From NCBI RefSeq assembly GCF_029203285.1, contig NZ_CP115669.1:4092001-4156000 (forward strand): a stretch of DNA of 64,000 nt, in the 5' to 3' direction. The translations under genes were made by a program, and so were the position numbers. A model generated the notes under the pieces. It had not been told where the DNA came from. It saw only the letters and a list, made by a program, of their open reading frames with translations, and did no database searches. The DNA is from Pseudomonas sp. PSE14. GTDB lineage: Bacteria > Pseudomonadota > Gammaproteobacteria > Pseudomonadales > Pseudomonadaceae. Below are positions 17,720-26,023 of this stretch, one piece after another. How positions within the stretch are numbered: position 1 is the first letter of the stretch; each line of letters opens with the position of its first letter.

Positions 17720-18109
17720 GTAGGGCGCATAACGCGCAGCGTTATCCGCCGAGATGGGTATCGCTTCGCTCCACGCCATCCTACGAAGAACACCCACAGT
17801 CACCGGCGCGCGCAGAGTCCCGTCAGGAGGCCGAGTGTAGGTATTGCGCAGAGGGGCGAGCGGCATGGATGCCGCGAGAGGCGTAAAGGGCCAGGGACGG
17901 CCCTTTACGCCGACCCTCGGAGCGATACCGGAAGGAGGGAAGTCTGAGCGAAGCGAAGACCCGGATGCCGGGACGAGACCTTTGCCTACTTTGGGGCGTT
18001 TGCCAAAGTAGGTCGCCCGAGGGGGCGAAACATAATCTCCCAACACACGCCGCTGCGGCGCAGAAACACCGAACAAGACGGCGTATAACGCATTAAACGT
18101 TATACGCCC
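17720..18109 (-). repeat. Structured intergenic repeat, divergent copy D
   Basis: Same layout as copy A but in opposite orientation and strongly diverged. It is bounded by a different palindrome type (17720-17750 and 18079-18109, GGCGTATAACG-like). Shared landmarks are CGCCCCCTCGGGCGA, GGCATCCATGCCGCTC and CACTCGGCCTCCTGA. Its hairpins keep position but change sequence: CCTACTTTGG/CCAAAGTAGG (17985-18012), a perfect 12-bp stem GCGTAAAGGGCC/GGCCCTTTACGC (17881-17910), and GCGGCAT/ATGCCGC (17860-17875). With copy A it fills the flgB-cheR gap. Confidence 0.8.
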
Positions 18110-18170
18110 GAAGAAGGGCCGGAACACCGCGAACAGAGAATGCCCTCAGTCCAGCAGCGGAAAAGACCAA

Positions 18171-18992
18171 TTACTTGGCCTTGTAGATGATCCCCGGACT
18201 GCACTGAACCATCTGGTAATGATCCGGCAACGCATTGAGTGCCTCGGACGCGCCGAGGAACAGATAACCACCCGGTTTCAACGTCGCGTGGATACGCAAC
18301 AGGATGTCGCGCTTCACCTCGGCGGAGAAATAGATGAGCACGTTGCGGCAGAACACCATGTCGAACTTGCCGAGCGTGGCGTAGCTGTCCAGCAGGTTCA
18401 GTGCCCGGAACTCCACGCGGCTCTTGATCGCCGGCTTGACCGTCCAGCGTCCCGGCGTCTTCTGGTCGAAGTAGCGGACCAGGCGATCCTGCGACAGCCC
18501 ACGGCCGATCGCCAGGCTGTCGTACTCGCCGGCCTTGCACGCGGTGAGCATGGAGCCGGACAGGTCAGTGGCGACGATCTGTACACCCGCCTTGAGCTGG
18601 CCGAGGTTGGTGCGCTCGAACTCGTCGATGGACATCGACAGCGAGTAAGGCTCCTGCCCCGAAGAACAGGCCGCCGACCAGATGCGCAAACGTTGTCCGG
18701 GCGATGCCTTGATCATCTCCGGCAGCACCCGGTTCTTCAGCACCTCGAAGGGATAGGTATCGCGAAACCACAGGGTTTCGTTGGTGGTCATCGCATCCAC
18801 CACCTGCTCGCGCAGCTGGCTGCGGGCCTGGACCTTCTGTACCAGCTCGCCGAGGGACTTGATGCCCTGCTGCTCCATCAACTTGTTCAAGCGGCTGGAG
18901 ACCAGGTATTGCTTGTTGGCGCCCAGGAGGATGCCGCAGGTCTTCTCCAGGAAATCCCGGAACAGCTCGAATTCAGTATTGGTGGATGTCAC
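18171..18992 (-). CDS. cheR: Chemotaxis protein methyltransferase CheR
   Basis: 273-residue S-adenosylmethionine-dependent methyltransferase that methylates glutamates on chemoreceptors. N-terminal helical domain (about 1-75), then the SAM domain with IWSAACSSGQEPYSLSM (motif I) and MVFCRNVLIYF. It starts with GTG at 18992 behind AGAGG. It lies downstream of cheV in the same direction, with a hairpin between them at 19016-19042. This cheV-cheR pair next to flgAMN is standard in Pseudomonas. Confidence 0.96.
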   Translation of the reverse strand: MTSTNTEFELFRDFLEKTCGILLGANKQYLVSSRLNKLMEQQGIKSLGELVQKVQARSQLREQVVDAMTTNETLWFRDTYPFEVLKNRVLPEMIKASPGQRLRIWSAACSSGQEPYSLSMSIDEFERTNLGQLKAGVQIVATDLSGSMLTACKAGEYDSLAIGRGLSQDRLVRYFDQKTPGRWTVKPAIKSRVEFRALNLLDSYATLGKFDMVFCRNVLIYFSAEVKRDILLRIHATLKPGGYLFLGASEALNALPDHYQMVQCSPGIIYKAK

Positions 18993-19015
18993 AGATAGAC
19001 CTCTTCACTCATGGA

Positions 19016-19042
19016 CGTTTGCCGTCGACACGACGGCAAACG
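19016..19042. other. Perfect 12-bp hairpin in cheR leader
   Basis: CGTTTGCCGTCG-ACA-CGACGGCAAACG with a 3-base loop, 23 bases before the cheR start. No T-run follows on the minus strand, so it is not a standard terminator. It may stabilise the message or limit cheR translation relative to cheV. Confidence 0.6.
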
Positions 19043-19120
19043 CCTGACCGGTGCTCAAAAAACCATAGCCGAATCCTTGGCCCCGAGCGGCACCGGCACC
19101 GCTCGATTCAATTCGCGGAC

Positions 19121-20059
19121 TCAGGCCGCCGTGCCATCCACCGCCTTGATCCGCTCCGCCACGCGGGCGGCCAGGTCATCAGGACGGAACTTGGCGAGGA
19201 AGTCGTCAGCGCCGACCTTCTTCACCATGGCCTGGTTGAACACCCCGGACAGCGAAGTATGCAGGAGAATATGCAGGTCCTGCATGCGCGGGTCGTGACG
19301 GATTTCCGCCGTGAGCGTGTAACCGTCCATTTCCGGCATCTCGATGTCCGAGATCACCATCAGCAGGTCGCTGCCCGGATGACCGCCCGCCTCCACCATC
19401 TGCCGCAGGTAGTCCAGCGCCTGGCGGCCGTCGCCCAGCGCCAGCACTTCGACGCCGACGGTTTCCAGGCAACGCACCAGCTGCTTGCGCGCCACCGAGG
19501 AGTCGTCCACCACCAGCACGCGCTTGCTCACCGCGCGGGCCTGGGTCTCGGCATCCAGCACGCCCTCGGAGATGTCCTCCGGGGTGGGCGCCACTTCGGC
19601 GAGGATTTTCTCCACGTCGATGATTTCCACCAACTGGTTGTCGACCCGGGTGACCGCCGTCAGGTAATGGTCGCGGCCGGTGCCCTTGGGTGGCGGATGG
19701 ATCGACTCCCAGTTCATGTTGACGATGCGTTCCACCGAATGCACCAGGAAGCCCTGCACCTTGGTGTTGTACTCGGTGATGATCACGAAACTGTTGCCGA
19801 TGTCGCGCAGCCCCTGGCGCCCGGTGGCCAGCGACAGATCGAGAATCGGAATGGTGCCGCCGCGGATGTTCGCCACTCCGCGCACCACCTGGCTGGACTT
19901 GGGCATCACGGTCAGGCGCGGGCACTGCAGTACCTCTTTCACCTTGAACACGTTGATCCCGTACAACTGGCTGCCGTTCAGCCGGAACAGCAGCAGCTCG
20001 AGACGATTCTGGCCGACCAGCTGCGTCCGCTGGTTGACTGAATCCATGACTCCGGCCAT
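19121..20059 (-). CDS. cheV: Chemotaxis coupling protein CheV
   Basis: 312-residue hybrid adaptor: an N-terminal CheW domain (about 15-160) linking receptors to CheA, and a C-terminal receiver domain (about 180-305) with VLVVDDSS and the phospho-acceptor Asp in ISDIEMPEMDG. It may act as a phosphate sink for adaptation. The start ATG at 20059 (MAGVMDSVNQRTQ) was chosen because GGGGAGG lies five bases upstream; longer frames have no such site. Divergent from flgA. Confidence 0.95.
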   Translation of the reverse strand: MAGVMDSVNQRTQLVGQNRLELLLFRLNGSQLYGINVFKVKEVLQCPRLTVMPKSSQVVRGVANIRGGTIPILDLSLATGRQGLRDIGNSFVIITEYNTKVQGFLVHSVERIVNMNWESIHPPPKGTGRDHYLTAVTRVDNQLVEIIDVEKILAEVAPTPEDISEGVLDAETQARAVSKRVLVVDDSSVARKQLVRCLETVGVEVLALGDGRQALDYLRQMVEAGGHPGSDLLMVISDIEMPEMDGYTLTAEIRHDPRMQDLHILLHTSLSGVFNQAMVKKVGADDFLAKFRPDDLAARVAERIKAVDGTAA

Positions 20060-20098
20060 TGAGCCTCCCCTGCACGCAACGCCGCCTGACCTGGCAGG

Positions 20099-20114
20099 CG
20101 GCACGACCATTGCT
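20099..20114 (+). promoter_or_regulatory. Possible sigma-54 promoter of flgA
   Basis: CGGCACG-ACCA-TTGCT resembles TGGCACG-N4-TTGCW with one mismatch in the -24 region. The expected start site is at about 20124-20126, practically at the flgA ATG, implying a leaderless message or a later start. It may therefore be a chance match. Confidence 0.4.
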
Positions 20115-20125
20115 TAACCCGTTGC

Positions 20126-20884
20126 ATGAAACAGGCAACGACATTTTTCCGACAGCTCCGAAGCGCGCGCGACCTCATGGCCGCCCTGCTCGGTGTGTGC
20201 GCTGCGCTCAGTGCCGGCTCCACGCGGGCCGACGCCTTCACCGCGCCTGAAATCCTTATCGGCTCGACCCAGGGCTTTCTTGAATTCAAAGTCGAAGATT
20301 ATCTGCAGAGCAGCGGAATTGAAGCGCGCTATGAAATTGAAGTGGCGCGCATCGATCCCCGTCTGCGCCTGGCGCAGTGCGACAAGGACTTGACGCAAGC
20401 CCTGGAAAGCCCGGCGCAGCCGGTCGGGCGCGTCACGGTGCGGGTGCGCTGCGACGGCAGCTCGCCCTGGACGGTGTTCGTGCCGGCCACGGTGAAACTG
20501 TTCCGCCAGGTCGTCGTCACCACCCAGCCGCTCAAGCGCGACCACGTCATCGACGCCGCCGACATCTCCATGGTGGAACGCGACGTCGGTCCGTTGACCC
20601 AGGGCTACCTGACCGACCCGCAGCGGGTGATCGGCCTCAAGCTCAAGCGCGCCACGGTGAACGACCAGGTGCTTGCGCCGGTCTTCCTCGAACAGGCCGA
20701 GGCGATCCGCAAGGGAGACCAGGTGGTGATCCGCGCGCGCACCAGCGCCATCAACGTGATGATGCCCGGCGAGGCGCTGTCCGACGGCGTGCCCGGACAG
20801 CAGATCCGCGTGCGCAACCTGCGCTCGCAGCGTATCGTCAAGGCACGTGTGGTGGAGCCCGGCGCCGTCGAAGTCAGCCTGTAG
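20126..20884 (+). CDS. flgA: P-ring assembly chaperone FlgA
   Basis: 252-residue periplasmic chaperone for FlgI. An export signal runs to about residue 36 (LMAALLGVCAALSAGSTRADA). The C-terminal half is the SAF/ChapFlgA domain (LKRDHVIDAADISMVERDVG; RIVKARVVEPGAVEVSL). The ATG at 20126 has no convincing ribosome site; an internal ATG at 20177 is possible but would give a signal without basic residues. First of flgA-flgM-flgN-flgZ. Confidence 0.94.
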   Translation: MKQATTFFRQLRSARDLMAALLGVCAALSAGSTRADAFTAPEILIGSTQGFLEFKVEDYLQSSGIEARYEIEVARIDPRLRLAQCDKDLTQALESPAQPVGRVTVRVRCDGSSPWTVFVPATVKLFRQVVVTTQPLKRDHVIDAADISMVERDVGPLTQGYLTDPQRVIGLKLKRATVNDQVLAPVFLEQAEAIRKGDQVVIRARTSAINVMMPGEALSDGVPGQQIRVRNLRSQRIVKARVVEPGAVEVSL

Positions 20885-20951
20885 TCCGCCGAGTCTGGCA
20901 TGATGGGCGCAGCCTTCACTAAACTGTGCTCGGGTGCGCAAAAAATCGGCC

Positions 20952-20978
20952 TAAAGTTTTCCGCCAGCCGGCCGAAAA
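20952..20978 (+). promoter_or_regulatory. FliA (sigma-28) promoter of flgM
   Basis: TAAA (20952-20955), 15-base spacer, GCCGAAAA (20971-20978). Spacing matches exactly and the -10 differs at one base. It lies 38 bases before flgM and is preceded by an AAAAAATC run as at fliC and fliS. FliA driving its own anti-sigma factor is the known feedback. Confidence 0.85.
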
Positions 20979-21016
20979 GCTTGGCAAGCGTCCAAATACC
21001 TCCAGAGGTTTCCAAC

Positions 21017-21331
21017 ATGGTTATCGACTTCAACCGGCTGAACCCGGCCTCTACGCCAGCCACCACTGGCCGTAGCGGGGCTGCGCAGAACGGTCGCAGC
21101 GAAGCCCCGGCCGAGTCTGCCGCCACCACCGCCCCGGCCAAGAGCGGCGAATCGGTACAGCTCAGCGATACCGCCCAGCAGTTGCAGAAAGTCAGCGATC
21201 AACTGAAGGACCAGCCCGTGGTCGACAAGGAAAAAGTGGCCCGCATCAAGCAGGCGATCGCCGACGGCAGCTACCAGGTCGACAGTCAGAAAGTCGCCAG
21301 TAAGCTGCTCGATTTCGAATCCCAGCGCTGA
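21017..21331 (+). CDS. flgM: Anti-sigma-28 factor FlgM
   Basis: 104-residue, mostly disordered protein that binds FliA and is exported through the finished hook. The N terminus MVIDFNRLN is typical. The C-terminal FliA-binding helices (residues about 65-104) include [21 protein letters not shown] and a LLDFE end. The ATG at 21017 was chosen over a much longer frame because AGAGG lies ahead and FlgM proteins are about this size. Confidence 0.95.
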   Translation: MVIDFNRLNPASTPATTGRSGAAQNGRSEAPAESAATTAPAKSGESVQLSDTAQQLQKVSDQLKDQPVVDKEKVARIKQAIADGSYQVDSQKVASKLLDFESQR

Positions 21332-21378
21332 CCTGAGCGTCGCGCCGGGGACCCGCTAGCAAAAGTGCCGAGCCCAAG

Positions 21379-21840
21379 ATGTCCGATGCCCTGCTCTCCC
21401 TGATCAACGGTGACATCGACGCAGCCCGACAGCTGCTGCAGTTGATCGACGACGAATACCAGGCGCTGCAAGCGCGTGATCTGGCGCAGCTGCAACAGCT
21501 GCTGGAACGCAAGGTACCGTTGATGCAGCAGCTCGAACGCAACGGCCGCGAGCGCGCCGCCGCCCTGCAGCAGGCCGGTGTCAGCGTGGATCGCCAGGGC
21601 CTCGAGCAATTCGCCCAGCGCAGTGGCAACGGCGAGCTGCTGGTACGTGGCGACGAACTGGGCGCCCTGCTCGACCAGTGCCAGGACGCCAACCAGCGCA
21701 ACGGCCGGATCATCCGTGCAGGCCAGGCCAGCACCGGCCGCCTGCTCGACATCCTGCGTGGGCAGGACACCCCCAATCTCTACGACCGCCGTGGCAGCTC
21801 GACCCAGAGCAGCCGCCAGCGTCCGCTCAGCCAGGCCTGA
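21379..21840 (+). CDS. flgN: FlgN family flagellar export chaperone
   Basis: 153-residue helical, glutamine-rich coiled-coil protein. FlgN is the cytoplasmic chaperone for the junction proteins FlgK and FlgL. The long heptad stretch (ALQARDLAQLQQLLERKVPL) and location right after flgM support the call. The Ser/Gln-rich C terminus is presumably the substrate-binding tail. Confidence 0.92.
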   Translation: MSDALLSLINGDIDAARQLLQLIDDEYQALQARDLAQLQQLLERKVPLMQQLERNGRERAAALQQAGVSVDRQGLEQFAQRSGNGELLVRGDELGALLDQCQDANQRNGRIIRAGQASTGRLLDILRGQDTPNLYDRRGSSTQSSRQRPLSQA

Positions 21841-21939
21841 GCACTGGCCTGACGGCCCGCCTTTGGGCACAATGCCAGCATCGGCATAGCCCCGTGCCAT
21901 ACCTATAACAAACACAATCTAGATGGAGATCCGCGGACC

Positions 21940-22689
21940 GTGGCCAACCTGTTTGTCGAGGAAAACGGCCCTCAACCACCGAAAGTGCTCAAGGCTCCGG
22001 TGGAAATCCATGCGAGCCTGCGGACGCTCATGGACAGCCACGATCCCCTGGTGGTCACCTTCGAAGGCCGCAGCCAGCGCTTCCAGAGTTTCGTCGTCGA
22101 GGTCAATCGCGAGCGCAACCTGATCGCCCTGGACGAACTGATCCCCAACGACGGCGAGCGTTTCCTGCAGAACGGCGAACCGCTGCGCATCGAGGCTTTC
22201 CACGAGGGGGTGCGCATCGCCTGGGAATCGAAGCAGAACGCCTATTTCGCCGAGATCGACGGCGCCCGCTGCTACTGGCTACCGGTGCCGGACGAGGTGC
22301 TCTACCACCAGCGTCGCAATGCCTACCGCGCCGGCGTCAGCCAGAGCCAGCCGGTGGCGGTGGAAATCGCCGGCGACAAGCTCAAGGCCCCGCTCAAGGG
22401 CAGCCTGATCGATATCTCCGCCACCGGCTGCAAGGTTCGCCTGGACGGCAATGTCAGCGACCGCCTGCAACCGGGACAAGTCTACGAGCGATTCACTGCC
22501 CGCCTGCCCTTCGGCGCCATCACCCTGGAAGTGGAACTGCGCCACGTGCACTTCGAGGAAAAGGTCGGCTTCAGCTTTGCCGGCCTGCGCTTCCAGCAGG
22601 TCAGCGGCCTGGTCCAGCGCAATATCGATCGCTTCGTCTACCAGTTACAGCGCGAGGCCCGGCGCTTCGAGAAGGACGAGCTGTTCTAG
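21940..22689 (+). CDS. flgZ: YcgR-type c-di-GMP flagellar brake protein FlgZ
   Basis: 249-residue two-domain protein: N-terminal YcgR domain (about 20-115) and C-terminal PilZ domain (about 120-240). The c-di-GMP contacts are visible as QRRNAYR (RxxxR type) and DISATG (DxSxxG). On binding c-di-GMP such proteins slow or stop the flagellar motor. It starts with GTG at 21940; GGAG is about 11 bases ahead. It ends the flgAMNZ run before a terminator. Confidence 0.95.
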   Translation: MANLFVEENGPQPPKVLKAPVEIHASLRTLMDSHDPLVVTFEGRSQRFQSFVVEVNRERNLIALDELIPNDGERFLQNGEPLRIEAFHEGVRIAWESKQNAYFAEIDGARCYWLPVPDEVLYHQRRNAYRAGVSQSQPVAVEIAGDKLKAPLKGSLIDISATGCKVRLDGNVSDRLQPGQVYERFTARLPFGAITLEVELRHVHFEEKVGFSFAGLRFQQVSGLVQRNIDRFVYQLQREARRFEKDELF

Positions 22690-22697
22690 TTCGTCCT

Positions 22698-22724
22698 GGG
22701 CGGCAAGCGCTTGCCGCCCTTTCC
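22698..22724 (+). terminator. Terminator between flgZ and the MFS gene
   Basis: Perfect 11-bp inverted repeat GGGCGGCAAGC/GCTTGCCGCCC followed by TTTCC, nine bases after flgZ. The convergent MFS gene may also use it. Confidence 0.75.
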
Positions 22725-22732
22725 TTGCGGCC

Positions 22733-24067
22733 CTATGCGGGCCGGCTTTCCTCTTCCGCTTCAGGCGCCGCCACCGAACTGTCGGCGCCCTTCATCTGTA
22801 TCTCCACTGCGCGGTCATCGACCCGTGGATCGAGCGCTGCCGACAGCGGCGAGGACGCCAGGCTGTCCGGCGTGGCCACGTGCTTGACCGGCGCCTCGTC
22901 GACTCGGTGCACGCCACTGACCTTCTCCGGCTGCACGCGCCAGATCAGGATCAGCGAGCAGGCGCAGACGAAGGCGTAGAGCATGTTCGCGCCGAACAGC
23001 TTCATCAGCGCGCCGGCCGCCAGCGGCCCGATACAGGCGCCGACGCCGAAGGTCACCAGCAGCATCGCCGTCAGCGATACGCGGCGATCGCCCTCGACAT
23101 GGTCGTTGGAAAACGCCACCGCCAGCGGATAGAGGGTGAATTGTACCAGGCAGACCAGGAAGCCCATCGGTAGCAGCAGCGCCAGGGACAACGACAGGTC
23201 CGGCAGCGGCAACATCGGCAGCAGCGCCAGCGGCAAGGCGAAGAGCAGCAGCAGAATCGCCGCGTTGCGGATCAGTACCGCGCGGTCATAGCGGTCCGAC
23301 AGCCAGCCCAACGGCCATTGCACCAGGAGGCCGGCGAAGATGCAGCCGCCCATGAACAGACCGATCTGCTCGGTGCTCAATCCCTGCCGCGAGGCATAGA
23401 GCGGCGCGAGGCCGTAGAAGGCGCCAATCACCAGGCCCGACACCAGCACCGTGGTCAGCGACTGCGGCACCCGCTTGAGGAAGAAGCGCGGCTCCAGCGG
23501 CGCCGGACGCAACGGCGCGGGGTGGACCTTGTGGGTGATCGCCACCGGAATCAGCGACAGGGCGAAGCACAGCGCGATCATCATCGGCAGCTCCGGCCCC
23601 AGCCCCGGGTGCACCACCAGCACCAGCTGGCCGAGCACCAGGCCAAGGTAGGACGACACCATGTAGCCGGCGAACACCAGGCCGCGCTGGCGCGCCTCCG
23701 CCTGTTCGTTGAGCCAGCTCTCGATGACCATGTACTGGCACATCATGCCCAGGCCGATGGCCGTCCGCAGCACCAGCCAGAAGCCGAGCCAGGGCAACAG
23801 GCCGATGCCCAGCACCGCCGCCGTCACCAGGCCACCGCAGGCAACGTAGGCACGGATGTGGCCGACGCGGGCGATCAGCCGGTGGCCGATCTTGCCGCCC
23901 AGCACCAGGCCAAGGTAGTAGGCCGCCATCATGGCGCCGATCCACAGCCCATCGACCTTCTCCGCGCCCAGGCGCAAAGCGAGGTAGGTACTGAGTAGAC
24001 CGGAACCGGTCAGGAGCATGACGGCGGCGAAGTACAGAGCGCGAAAAGCGGTGACGATCCGGAGCAT
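22733..24067 (-). CDS. MFS transporter
   Basis: 444-residue inner-membrane protein of the major facilitator superfamily with about 12 predicted membrane segments between residues 1 and 395. The inter-helix motif appears as LGGKIGHRL after segment 2 and GWLSDRYDR after segment 8. The last ~50 residues are a charged cytoplasmic tail rich in acidic residues. The start ATG at 24067 has AGGAGG four bases ahead. It resembles the YcaD-like branch; the substrate cannot be read from sequence. Convergent with flgZ. Confidence 0.9.
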   Translation of the reverse strand: MLRIVTAFRALYFAAVMLLTGSGLLSTYLALRLGAEKVDGLWIGAMMAAYYLGLVLGGKIGHRLIARVGHIRAYVACGGLVTAAVLGIGLLPWLGFWLVLRTAIGLGMMCQYMVIESWLNEQAEARQRGLVFAGYMVSSYLGLVLGQLVLVVHPGLGPELPMMIALCFALSLIPVAITHKVHPAPLRPAPLEPRFFLKRVPQSLTTVLVSGLVIGAFYGLAPLYASRQGLSTEQIGLFMGGCIFAGLLVQWPLGWLSDRYDRAVLIRNAAILLLLFALPLALLPMLPLPDLSLSLALLLPMGFLVCLVQFTLYPLAVAFSNDHVEGDRRVSLTAMLLVTFGVGACIGPLAAGALMKLFGANMLYAFVCACSLILIWRVQPEKVSGVHRVDEAPVKHVATPDSLASSPLSAALDPRVDDRAVEIQMKGADSSVAAPEAEEESRPA

Positions 24068-24319
24068 CGGACCTCCTGGCCCAGAACAACCCCGGGACGG
24101 CACCCGGGTGACGGAAAGCGGGACTTGCCGTGACACCTTAGAGCCTGCCGGAGGGCGCGTCGAGAGGCCTGCCGGGCCTGGAACAGAGGGGGTCGCGGCG
24201 CGTGCCGTCGGGCATCCTGAAGGATGGCGGCGGGATGCACGAGGATGTCGGAGAAATGCCCACCGATCGCAGCCGCGCCGGTGTTTCGGCGCGACTGTGT
24301 CGGCGTGCCCGCGCAGCGA

Positions 24320-25660
24320 TCAGGCCTGGGCGGCCAGCACGCGGCGCTCCCACGGGGTGATTTCGTCGAAGAAGCTGGTCAGCTCCATCGACTTGGTCGC
24401 GGTGTAGCCATCGATGAACTCGTTGCCGAACACCTCGCGCGCCAGCTGGCTGCGCTTGAGGCGCTGCAGGGCGTCGTACATCGTGCACGGCAGCAGCAGT
24501 GCCTCGGGCACCTCGAACTCACCCTGGATCGCCTCGGTCGGCTCCAGTTCACGCTCGATGCCGTGCAGGCCAGCGGCGAGGCTGGCGGCAATCGCCAGGT
24601 ACGGGTTGGCGTCGGCGCCCGGCAGACGGTTCTCCACGCGACGGGCCACCGGCGCGCTGGCCGGAATGCGCAGGCCGGCGGCGCGGTTGTCGTAGGACCA
24701 GCAGGCGTTGTTCGGCGAGGCGTAAGGATGGCACAGGCGCTGGAAGGAGTTCACGTTCGGGGCGAATAGCAGGGTGAAGTCCGCCAGGCACGCCTGCTGG
24801 CCGCCGATGAAATGGCGGAAGGCCGGCGTGGCTTCGCCGTTGGCGTCGGTGAAGATATTGCGGCCTTCGCCATCGACGATGCTCTGGTGGATGTGCATCG
24901 AGCTGCCCGGCGTCTTCGCCAGCGGCTTGGCCATGCACACCACGATCAGGCCATGCTTGAGCGCGACCTCCTTGAGCAGGTGCTTGAACAGGAAGGTCTG
25001 GTCGGCCAGCAGCACCGGGTCGCCGTGCAGGAAGTTGATCTCGAACTGGCTGGTGCCCATCTCGTGCATGAAGGTGTCGCGCTCCAGCCCCACCGCCGCC
25101 ATGCAGCGGTAGACGTCCTGGAAGAACGGACGCAGGCCGTTGTTGGAGGATACGCTGAAGGCCGAGTGGCCGATCTCGCGGCGGCCGTCCGGGCCGAGCG
25201 GAGCCTGGAAGGGCTCGTTGGCGTCGGGATTGGGAGCGAAGACGAAGAATTCGAGCTCGGTGGCCACCACCGGGCTCCAGCCGCGCTCGGCGTAGCGCGC
25301 CACCACCCGCTTGAGCAGGCCGCGGGTGGACAGGCCGGAGGGCTGGCCGTCGAGCTCCACCGCATCGCAGATGGCAAAGGCGCGGGGCTCGTCGCTCCAG
25401 GGCAGGCGATGGATCTGGGTCGGCTCGGCGACCAGGGCGAGGTCGCCATCATCGCTGCCGTAGAATCTCGCAGGCGGGTAACCGCCCATGATGCACTGCA
25501 GCAGGACACCACGCGCCAGCTGCAGGCGGCGGCCGGTGAGGAATCCTTCCCCGGTCATCACCTTGCCACGCGGCACCCCGTTGAGGTCGGGGGTGACGCA
25601 CTCGATCTCTTCGACTCCAGCCAGGCGCTCGGCGAGCGGGCTGCGTAGATCGCTACTCAT
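24320..25660 (-). CDS. Glutamine synthetase family, gamma-glutamylpolyamine synthetase-like (PauA/PuuA type)
   Basis: 446-residue GS-fold ligase. It has the N-terminal beta-grasp region, then the catalytic domain with TELEFFVF, MGTSQFEINFLHGDP, PGSSMHIHQS and NRLPGADANPYL. This branch joins glutamate to polyamines or related amines using ATP rather than assimilating ammonia. P. aeruginosa has a homologue (PA3356) close to its flgAMNZ genes, which I recall as one of the pauA genes. No other polyamine genes lie nearby, so the actual amine is open. The start ATG at 25660 gives MSSDLRSPLAERL. Confidence 0.85.
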   Translation of the reverse strand: MSSDLRSPLAERLAGVEEIECVTPDLNGVPRGKVMTGEGFLTGRRLQLARGVLLQCIMGGYPPARFYGSDDGDLALVAEPTQIHRLPWSDEPRAFAICDAVELDGQPSGLSTRGLLKRVVARYAERGWSPVVATELEFFVFAPNPDANEPFQAPLGPDGRREIGHSAFSVSSNNGLRPFFQDVYRCMAAVGLERDTFMHEMGTSQFEINFLHGDPVLLADQTFLFKHLLKEVALKHGLIVVCMAKPLAKTPGSSMHIHQSIVDGEGRNIFTDANGEATPAFRHFIGGQQACLADFTLLFAPNVNSFQRLCHPYASPNNACWSYDNRAAGLRIPASAPVARRVENRLPGADANPYLAIAASLAAGLHGIERELEPTEAIQGEFEVPEALLLPCTMYDALQRLKRSQLAREVFGNEFIDGYTATKSMELTSFFDEITPWERRVLAAQA

Positions 25661-25854
25661 GACTTCTTATCCTTGTACTTCGTCTTTGTAACAGGAGGCC
25701 GCGCACGCTGCGCCGCCTGTACAAAATACGCACCACGCGTTCGATATTTCAAGCGGTACGGAGAAGGGAATTTCCTACGGGAAAAATCGCCAAGGGGAGC
25801 CCAACCTTGTAGGAGCCCGGTGCGCCCACCGGGATCGCCGCTGCCAGCAGTAAC

Positions 25855-26004
25855 GTAGGGCGTACAACCGTCCGCGGTTGTACGCCGATACACCTTGCCC
25901 ATCGCCCGCGCCATACACGAACCGGGCAAATGCTCCTTATCCGCCCCCGAGCAAGCAGGTGCTCATGGCCAATCGGCGTATAACGCGGAGCGTCATGCGC
26001 CCTA
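25855..26004. repeat. Inverted pair of type II palindromes in a 363-bp gap
   Basis: GTAGGGCGTACAACCG...TACGCCG (25855-25887) and GGCGTATAACG...CGCCCTAG (25974-26004) face each other. The same pair occurs at 46071-46198. The gap 25661-26023 also holds a GTAGGAGCCCGGTG palindrome (25809-25833). Nothing else was recognised in it. Confidence 0.85.
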
Positions 26005-26023
26005 GGTTTCAGGCAACCTTGTC

